From the NCBI GenBank assembly GCA_037179385.1, contig CM074195.1, forward strand, positions 10,617,787 through 10,681,786: 64,000 nucleotides of DNA, in the 5' to 3' direction. The stretch comes from Holothuria scabra. Its lineage: Eukaryota; Echinodermata; Holothuroidea; Aspidochirotida; Holothuriidae. A program made the position numbers and the translations under genes. Positions within the stretch are counted from its first letter, which is position 1; the number at the start of each line of letters is the position of its first letter. Below the pieces are notes generated by a model. It searched no databases. It had not been told where the DNA came from and saw only the letters and a list, made by a program, of their open reading frames with translations. Below are positions 57,106 through 64,000 of this stretch, piece after piece.

Positions 57106-57831
57106 AATTCAAAATATTTCAAAAGGGAACGGTTCCCTAGTCCAAATCCTCCCTTTTCCCGTAACAGCTTCTTTCTTTTGTCTCGACGCAGAACAGTTAA
57201 ACTTTATCTCACTTTTCATTGTTTCGTAGTTCTGCTATATGACTGATATGTCCTAACATTTGTGCTAATGTGTATGGGGGATGTGTTTCCGTCACCTGAT
57301 GCAAATTTGCCTCATCCCATACTATTACCAGAGCGCTTGCGCATTCTGTCCTGATTTGTGTTAGGTTGAAAAGGAAACTCTCTTATACACATGATGATGT
57401 TAAATCTTTTGCACAAAGCTATCCTACCCGCATTGCAGACACCAGATATACTTTCGACAGTTGCGAGAGATTGGTAAAAATTCACAGTCTTTTAATTTTC
57501 TGGAACAAAATGTGATCATTTTGGGATTTTGATAATACTCTGCGACACTTGTTTATTTTTCATAGTTCGGAGACTATTTTTTGAAAGTAAAGCATAAATT
57601 GGTATCAACTTTTGGAACATATCAATACATTTGACCTATTCTTATTTGGATTACGTTGGTATAGTCTTTATATACTACCTCGACAAATATCTGAGTTATT
57701 AAAGAGAAAAGCGAATTTTACATTTAAATCTCTTCTCCATATAACTTCTGATAAGTTCTTTTTATCACAACTAGGGATATGAACATGATTAACTCCTAGG
57801 AAAGCGTGTTTTCCCATCCCTTCTTGGTAGG

Positions 57832-57940
57832 ATGGCTCTTCCTCTGTTTTCATCTACCATAATCATGCTACGTGGTCACAAAATCGGGATATTTGTCGGT
57901 GTCTTGATCGTAGCACAATTTCCTTCATTTTTAGCAGAAG
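57832..57940 (+). CDS. Signal-peptide exon (copy B, exon 1)
   Basis: Same length and phase as the copy A exon at 15806: 36 codons plus one nucleotide, ending at GTACGT (57941). The signal core IGIFVGVLIVAQFPSFL and the Ala-Glu end are kept, while residues 3-16 differ at several positions. The ATG context aggATGG is conserved. It can splice in phase 1 to either the exon at 58536 or the exon at 58864. The protein family is not recognised. Confidence 0.7.
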
Positions 57941-58535
57941 GTACGTATTCGTTTAAAAGTTCTTATTAAGTAACTCTGTAATTCATGAAGTAAAGGTGGA
58001 GGGGTGTTGTCCAAAATAATTCTTTTATTTTTTGTATTAGAGATGTTAGAAAAGTTCTTCGTTACCCATTGTAGGTGAAAACTTTTCTTCCAGACGTGTC
58101 TGATAACATCATCTTCACTTTTATTGTACATAACCTAAGTACCGGTGACATCATTGTTGAAAATAAAAACGATTAGAAAGGACGATTTCCTTTGTTGTAA
58201 GATAGAACGAATTTGATGTGGAGCATAAAGCAAAAACCTGGGTCAAATCTTTTACTTTTTTCCCAGAAAGTCTTAAAACAATCATTATTCATTTACATGA
58301 TTAATTGATTAATGAATGAATTCTTTTGCTTTATTCTAGTTTGTTTTTTGTTCAATATGTTTTATCTAAGGGTGGAATGCTTACACACACTGTAAATGAA
58401 GGAAAATCAAAATTCACTCAGTATGAAATATTTTTTAGTAAGAATACCAACGAAATGTAGTTTCAAAACGATGAATATTCTATTCTAAGTGCATGCAAAT
58501 GTTTTCTGTTTCTTGTGCTGTTCTGGTTTTATTAG

Positions 58536-58738
58536 ATATTTTGCCTCGTAAACCACAAGATCGTTTAGGAGAAGATGTATTCATTTCATTAAAATGTGGC
58601 ATTCTAATGTTTCTTTTAAATGATATGGCAATAAAGCCCCTTGCTGGGTTACCAAATAAATGCAATGTATCTATATGCCCTGTTTTGCATGGTTTTGTAT
58701 TGAGAAACATCTTAAGAGATAATAAACATGACTTATGA
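58536..58738 (+). CDS. Possible alternative terminal exon 1b (copy B)
   Basis: After TTTTATTAG (acceptor to 58535), two nucleotides complete the phase-1 codon (GAT). Then 66 open codons end in TGA at 58736. Joined to exon 1 this would make a secreted protein of about 103 residues, with DILPRKPQDRLGEDVFISLK after the signal, three cysteines and no membrane anchor. The equivalent in copy A (20174) is frameshifted. Either B kept an ancestral exon that A lost, or this frame is fortuitous. No fold assigned. Confidence 0.4.
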
Positions 58739-58863
58739 ACGTAGAAAGAGTGCATTCTGTTTTACCAAACCAAATGTGAGTTTTTTTTTATAATTTTCCT
58801 AATGTTTTTGTATCGTTTCTCAAATACCGAAATTTCAGATGAAAAAGGAACGATAATTTTCAG

Positions 58864-59010
58864 CACAATGTGAGAAACCAACATGCAATGGGCTGAAAGA
58901 GATAGACCCCAGAAATCGCCATGTTTGCAAGATAGACTGTAGCGAATCTCAAAAATCTGAAACTGAAAGAGTCATCCTGTACAGCTGTGCTAGTGACATT
59001 TCCATCTTTA
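58864..59010 (+). CDS. Cysteine-containing exon 2 (copy B), donor damaged
   Basis: The length of 147 nt and the acceptor TTTTCAG are as in copy A, and the frame is fully open. It encodes AQCEKPTCNGLKEIDPRNRH, then VCKIDC and YSCASDISIF. This gives five cysteines against three in copy A. The donor position reads A|ATAAGT where A has G|GTAAGT, so the GT is lost. Normal splicing out of this exon is probably abolished unless a cryptic site is used. Most differences from copy A change amino acids. Confidence 0.6.
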
Positions 59011-59200
59011 ATAAGTTTAACAAACTTAAGAGTTCGTAGTTTAATTTTGAAATAAAAAAATGGTGCTCTTTTGATATTTACTGTTATTACTACATTAAAA
59101 GGAAGCAAATTTTTACTTGATGAGATTAATTGGTATCATTTTTTTGAATGCCAAAGGTTCAACTACCTATAAAATGGAAAAAATATGTTGATGTTTTACT

Positions 59201-60397
59201 CAGAGTCGTACGCAGGGGTAGGGATTGTGTAATGGCGTGACCTGACGGATGTCAATATTTTTAGATCTTTCAAAGAACGTACTTTAGTAACACAAATTTT
59301 ACTTCCGAAGGCAGCACTGTCGCGGAGTGCGTTGAATTTTACAATGAGAGTGCTAACCTCAGGTTGAACTTAACTGGTCCGGGTTGGAAATATATTAATT
59401 TGTTTACCGAGGGTAGTTCTATTCAAACTTTTTCGCGGGCATTCTATGGGAGATTAGTGGGGGATAGTTCAAAAGTTAGCGGGAAAGGCTAATTTGTGTT
59501 GCGTTTGCGTAGGCAGATTCGTTCTGGCCCCTTGAGTGAGAAAAAGGAGGAAACGTCTCTCACGGCGAGCTAGCCCTCGTATAGAAAAACCAGGTGGAGC
59601 TGATGGGATAACCGATTCACCTGGTTTTTCCTTAGGGCTGAGATGCGCTAGCATCGTTAACGAAGTACCAGCGTTAGCTGTTTGTTTATTGTGGTGGAAC
59701 AGCGTTAGCTCCTGGGTATACTGTAAAGTACCAGCGCTAGCTGGAGGAAAGTTACATCATACCAGAATCATATGTACATATCTGTAAATAGAGAGAAAAC
59801 TGGAATACTATCAGCAACAAACAAAAAAAAAAAAAAAAACAAAAAAAAAAAAAAAACCAAATCTCATCTAGTTTCTTGTGTTTCCCCTTGCGCAACGGCT
59901 ATTCGAAAGTGGACCCAGGCGTACTAGCAGGGCGCAAAGGGCGCTCTGTGACAAGCATATATGGTGGCAACGGATTCCATGAAAGAACACCTAACTTCTT
60001 AAAAGTTTTGAGTTTGAGGCCCCGTCAGTTATGCAATTTTTTTGGTCCTTAATAGGCTAATTTTGTCAAATTCCAAATTTTACTTCAAAGCTGGCACGCT
60101 TAAGGCGAAGGACTATTTGTAATATACACTGACCCGACTTTCACAATGTCTGCATACCCATTAAGAGAAGAACGATTAAGGTAGATTTGTGACTTCTGTA
60201 AAATGATATTCAACATTAATTAGCCAATTATTAATGCCCGTAGCAAAGAATGAGGTCGAGGGTGAAGGCCTCCTGCGAAGGTTGTCTCCCTCTCAGAGAG
60301 TTTAAAGTTTGTTATGGACTAATAAAATTTTACACATTTTTCCCCCCTCATTAAAAAACTTTCGCCCTCTCTAGAATCTTTTTTGACTACAATCGGG
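59201..60397 (+). mobile_element. Copy B counterpart of shared hAT-like element
   Basis: It starts CAGAGTCGTACGCAGGGG and ends near CTACAATCGGG. It is collinear with 20821-21625 except for a private insertion at about 59316-59955. Confidence 0.5.
59316..59955. mobile_element. Copy B-specific insertion with internal hairpin
   Basis: It has no counterpart in copy A. The flanks share GCA, and the ends CTGTCGCGGAGTGC and (complemented) TTGTCACAGAGCGC are weakly inverted. It contains an inner hairpin GAAAAACCAGGTG / CACCTGGTTTTTC (59584-59596 and 59618-59630), repeated ACCAGCGTTAGCTG-like units (59669-59742) and two adjacent A-tracts near 59823-59855. Superfamily unknown. Confidence 0.5.
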
Positions 60398-60490
60398 TTC
60401 CTTTTAAAGCAAAAATGGGTAAAGACGAATCCGGACAGTGGAGTGGTGGTTTAAGTTTAGTCGGACAGTCGGTCTATTACCTTTAGCCTC

Positions 60491-60696
60491 CTACAATCAC
60501 CGCCAAAACAAATAAAACAAAATCACTCCGTAGCAGATATTACATTGCCATTTAGCCATCTCACATGGTGCCGCTCTCCCCCTTTCTCCCACTTCAGTGT
60601 TGGTTGAGAAAACTGACCAGTCCTGAGTAAAAGAGGAAAACAACACTGAAAATGGCGAAAGGGGTTTGTTTCATTTACTTTTTGCGGCGATTGTAG
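60491..60696. mobile_element. Hairpin MITE (copy B)
   Basis: Counterpart of 21731-21929. It has the same CTACAATC/GATTGTAG inverted ends and the same inner foldback. Confidence 0.75.
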
Positions 60697-62314
60697 CTTA
60701 CCTGTATTGTACAATGAGTTTCATCTTGATATCTTCAAGAAATTTTATGACCAATTAAGAAAGATTAAAATTTCATTAACATTAATCCATAATAATTTGG
60801 TTAATTCGAAAGCTTATGAATCATCGCCTGTACGTTTAAGTCAATTGTATAATGTACTCGGTCGAAAAGATTAATGCTCGTTGATGTCAAGTGTTTGAAA
60901 CAGCTTAAAGATACAAACGCTGTTAAAATGTTGCATTAAAATATCATACATGTTATGGCAACACATTTTTCCAACGTTGTTAATAACGTTTGTTATACTG
61001 TTATTTACAAGTTTTTGTTTGTATTTACCGTGATGACGTTTAAATAAAAAAAAAAAAAACTGCTGTAAATAGAACCTGCTTAGGTCACTTTATTGTAAAT
61101 GAAGATCTGACCGGTTCTCGTTCAACGCTTTAACTCATATTAGTACTTATTACCCTGATCTTTTTTTATTGTTAAAGATTGATTTAATGTCGTTAGTATT
61201 TATAGATCCGTCAGATATACGAGAAACTAGAGTTCTCTTCAAGAAATCATTAGGAGAGTTAAATCTTGTCATGCTGTTTTAAATCCTGAAACTTAAATAA
61301 AAATAAACGTTTTGTACAACTATATTTCTGCAAGCATGGTTAAAAAAGGGGAAAAAAACTTTTCGAGGGCACCAGTTTCTGCTAAGAACCGAATAAGACA
61401 CATTTTATATTTACAAATTAAGCTTCTAATTTTGCATTTTGAAAGGTATTTGTAACTCGTGGTGATAGCAAATTATATGACACCTTATTAGTCCTTTAGA
61501 ATTTCTTAAAAAAAGCTTCCTTTCTTTCCAAAAAATACACTAAGCAATATCACCTCAGTGATTATTGTAATTATTTTAAGGTCTTGGCTGAGATAGGCAT
61601 ATAAAGTTGCAGAAATCTATACTTTGAACTAAACACCTAAGATTTCAGTTTTTTGATTGGAGATGACGTGGATCAGATTCCTTTTTAAAAGTGACTGTAT
61701 ATTAATTATCTGTATATCTGTATGCAAAACAACACAATCCTGATTTGAAAGAGCATGTAAATTTTGCAACAAAGTTTCGGTGAAAAGCAAGAAAAATAGT
61801 TATGAACGGCATATTCAAGTGAATCAATTTTTTGTATTTCCACCAAAGAAAGTCTATGCAGAATTCAGCCCATTTCCCCTCTTAAAAAGAGATACTCTAT
61901 CAGTCAATTTATTAACGCCTTAAACAATAATTTTCTAAAGAAATAGGACCATGATCAAACTTAGTAGTCTTCAGTTAAATACCAACAAGTGTTTCCAACT
62001 TAAGCAAATGAAGATATTTATATTTCCAAACTCATATCAACCAACTGCAATGCTGCTGTTACCCTGTTGTAATTTTCATGAAAAGTTCTTTATTGGTTGA
62101 CTTCTGGTTTTATTTCTTTAGTTACATTTGATCTCCTGCAGTCTCTTTCTTTTCTCTTTCTGTAAATACCAAATAAATGTTCCCAAATTTAATATGATAT
62201 TTATTACATTTCTGAACTGTGATATCAACCATAAACCTTTATACTGTTATTCCTTTGTTGTAACTTTCATTAAAACTTCTAATTTGTTGACTTCTGGTTT
62301 TATTGCTTTTGTTA

Positions 62315-62420
62315 GACTTATTGCACGGTACTGAACCCTAAACGGAAGGTAAGTTTGGGACACAAACAACTGACCAGCCTCTTCCGGATTCTAGTGTCAA
62401 TCCAGTTAGTGGGACATTAG
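62315..62420 (+). pseudogene. Linker exon, copy B unit ii
   Basis: It follows CTTTTGTTAG and ends at a GTGAGC donor like 24375-24479. In phase 1 it meets CCC-TAA after eight codons. A GTAAGT at about 62348 would allow an 11-codon phase-0 exon instead. The downstream sequence ACAAACAACTGACCAGCCTCTTCC is conserved. Confidence 0.35.
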
Positions 62421-63646
62421 GTGAGCCATATTCTGTTTATGGCACATATGTAAGAAAAGTGTTAATTCAACGCCTGTCACGTGTTATATTACTGCAAACC
62501 AATCTTGTGTCCTGAAAGAAAGACCCAAGTGAAGAAAGATTTTCATGGTTATAGGCAAAAAGCATGTGCAAATATTATTTACCACATTAGTAGTATATTA
62601 CTCTCATCAAGAGACAATTATTTGTTACTGACTTATAAGCTTTGATAATTTTTTAAACACATTGAAGATTTGGAAAACATTATTGTGGGTTTTTGACTCG
62701 AATAATTACCTTCATTTGGGACATCATGAGGGCATGTGTGACGCAAAAGCCCTTTTCCACATATCGCATATTTAAAAATTATTTTCACATTTCGACACAT
62801 TTTTACCATAAAGTTTGGGACAGTTTTTTAATTTTGGATTGTTCAAAATATGTTTTATATGTGTCCGTAAGGGGTACATCGATAGGTACTTGGCGCTACC
62901 TATATTCCCATTAACAGAGAGATTTCATTCCAATTTTTCAAAAAAAGTCTCTGGAGAATGTAGTGCATTTCCGACTCAAGAGCGAAGACTGTATCAGTCA
63001 ATTTAAAAACGGTTTAAACATCAATTTGCTATAGTTTTGAGATGGTATCAAGATCAAACTTAGGAACTAAGTCATGTAAACTTTTACGAAAGCTCTAATC
63101 AACCTCTTAGACTTGAATTGGCCTTCGTAGATGTAAATGGATTGTTATGTTCAACTGCAGTCTCTTTTTCAATACTGTTTTAGTAATCCCATGACTGTGT
63201 TACTGTTTCCTCACTTGTATAATATTCCATAATGTTGACAACCATTGGTACCTAGCAGGTGTATGGAACACTACAAATATTGCTTACACTTTAGTTAAAA
63301 AATCCTCATCCCAACTACAGGATGTGAAAGAATACGACGTCATTTAACATCGCTTACAAATTTTCTTCTTAGTATAGGCTTTTTCAATCGAAGTAAATTC
63401 TGTTGAAAACAAAAACACAGTTTTTCGCTTGAAATTAATGTGAAGTGGGTACTGAACACTACACGTTTGTTGCCTTAGCATTCAAACAACAAAGAAATGT
63501 CTTTCTTTTAATATCAAAAAGATGTTCACCATTAAGAAAATTGTATTAATTATATTTCCGAACTGATATCAACCATACACTGCTTTACTATTATTCCCCT
63601 GCTATTTCTTTGATGAAAACTACCATATCGGTCGACTTCCTGTTTT

Positions 63647-63887
63647 ACTGTTTTTGTTACACTTGATGCACGGTATTGAACCAGAACCACAGACGCAAAG
63701 TAAGTTTGAGACACAAACAACTGGCGAACCTCTTCCGGATTCTAGTGCCAATCTAGTCTTGGTCAAGACGTTAGTTAACTTTTTATTTATCAGATTTTAC
63801 AAAATGAGGGCGCTTGCCATCTTGCCTGTAATTTTCGTTCATTATGGGTTACTAACGTCTTGGACAAGCAGTAATATCACTATCTAG
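63647..63887 (+). pseudogene. Linker exon and extension, copy B unit iii
   Basis: The frame is open from the exon start through IEPEPQTQSKFETQTTGEPL and PDSSANLVLVK. It then reads into a hydrophobic stretch (ALAILPVIFVHYGLLTSW) before TAG at 63885. The acceptor position reads GTTAC instead of GTTAG, and there is no GT at the expected donor. The hydrophobic part could be a former membrane anchor or chance. The copy A equivalent (25635) is disrupted by the snap-back hairpin. Confidence 0.3.
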
Positions 63888-64000
63888 GCAAAGTGCCACC
63901 GTCAGATTACAGGAAATGGCACCTCCTTGTCTCTTTAATACTAAACATCCATACTTTCACGGGCTCCAATTTTGTGAAGTTTTTGTCTTAAACACATTTT

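Larger units (their letters stand above)
57130..64000 (+). repeat. Large duplicated unit, copy B (runs off window)
   Basis: Collinear with 15070-26760. Private insertions lie at about 59316-59955 and 61277-61700. B lacks the hAT and piggyBac-like insertions of A. The last bases of the window still match A at 26640-26760, so the true right boundary is outside. Confidence 0.88.

Overview
The window reads as non-coding-rich nuclear DNA of an animal. It has AT-rich spacers, homopolymer G/C runs, many decayed transposable elements, short exons flanked by GT-AG splice signals and no prokaryotic operon layout. The mixture of Tx1/L1-like LINE relics, hAT elements with CAGTGGCGTAGC-type ends, piggyBac-like and foldback MITEs suggests a marine invertebrate, perhaps an echinoderm. 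That is a guess from repeat style and not a marker-based identification. No tRNA, rRNA or CRISPR was recognised, and no complete conserved protein-coding gene.

Layout. 1.6-2.6 kb and 5.8-7.1 kb are diverged copies of one segment. Each has a possible phase-0 exon, and the second is interrupted by a TTTAAA-type MITE. Between them (about 3.9-5.7 kb, minus strand) lies a Tx1-like LINE relic. 7.95-10.75 kb is a second LINE (plus strand), 5'-truncated and frameshifted but keeping reverse-transcriptase motifs, a YADD box, a C-terminal CCHC knuckle and a polyadenylation signal. 15.07-26.76 kb (copy A) and 57.13 kb to the window end (copy B) are two diverged copies of a gene-bearing unit. Its exons are a signal-peptide exon, a small cysteine-containing exon and a Thr/Glu/Pro-rich linker exon, all in phase 1. 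Several splice or coding defects suggest decay in at least part of it. Copy A carries private hAT, piggyBac-like and other insertions.

29-34 kb and scattered other places hold foldback elements, each saturated on both strands with its own short motif. 33.1-43.9 kb looks like a separate transcription-unit-like domain. It has a possible first exon with a strong donor, a striking excess of TACTGTA/TACAGTA, and two copies of a 1.4-kb block built from a 145-bp tandem repeat. Each 145-bp unit carries four nuclear-receptor-like half-sites (DR1 plus DR4 spacings). 47.63-48.35 kb is a hAT MITE with a perfect 8-bp target duplication. 50.95-51.29 kb has gene-like sequence broken by one stop.

No pathway can be reconstructed. 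The most interesting material is the duplicated secreted-protein unit, the half-site minisatellite, the motif-saturated foldback elements and several perfect snap-back hairpins.
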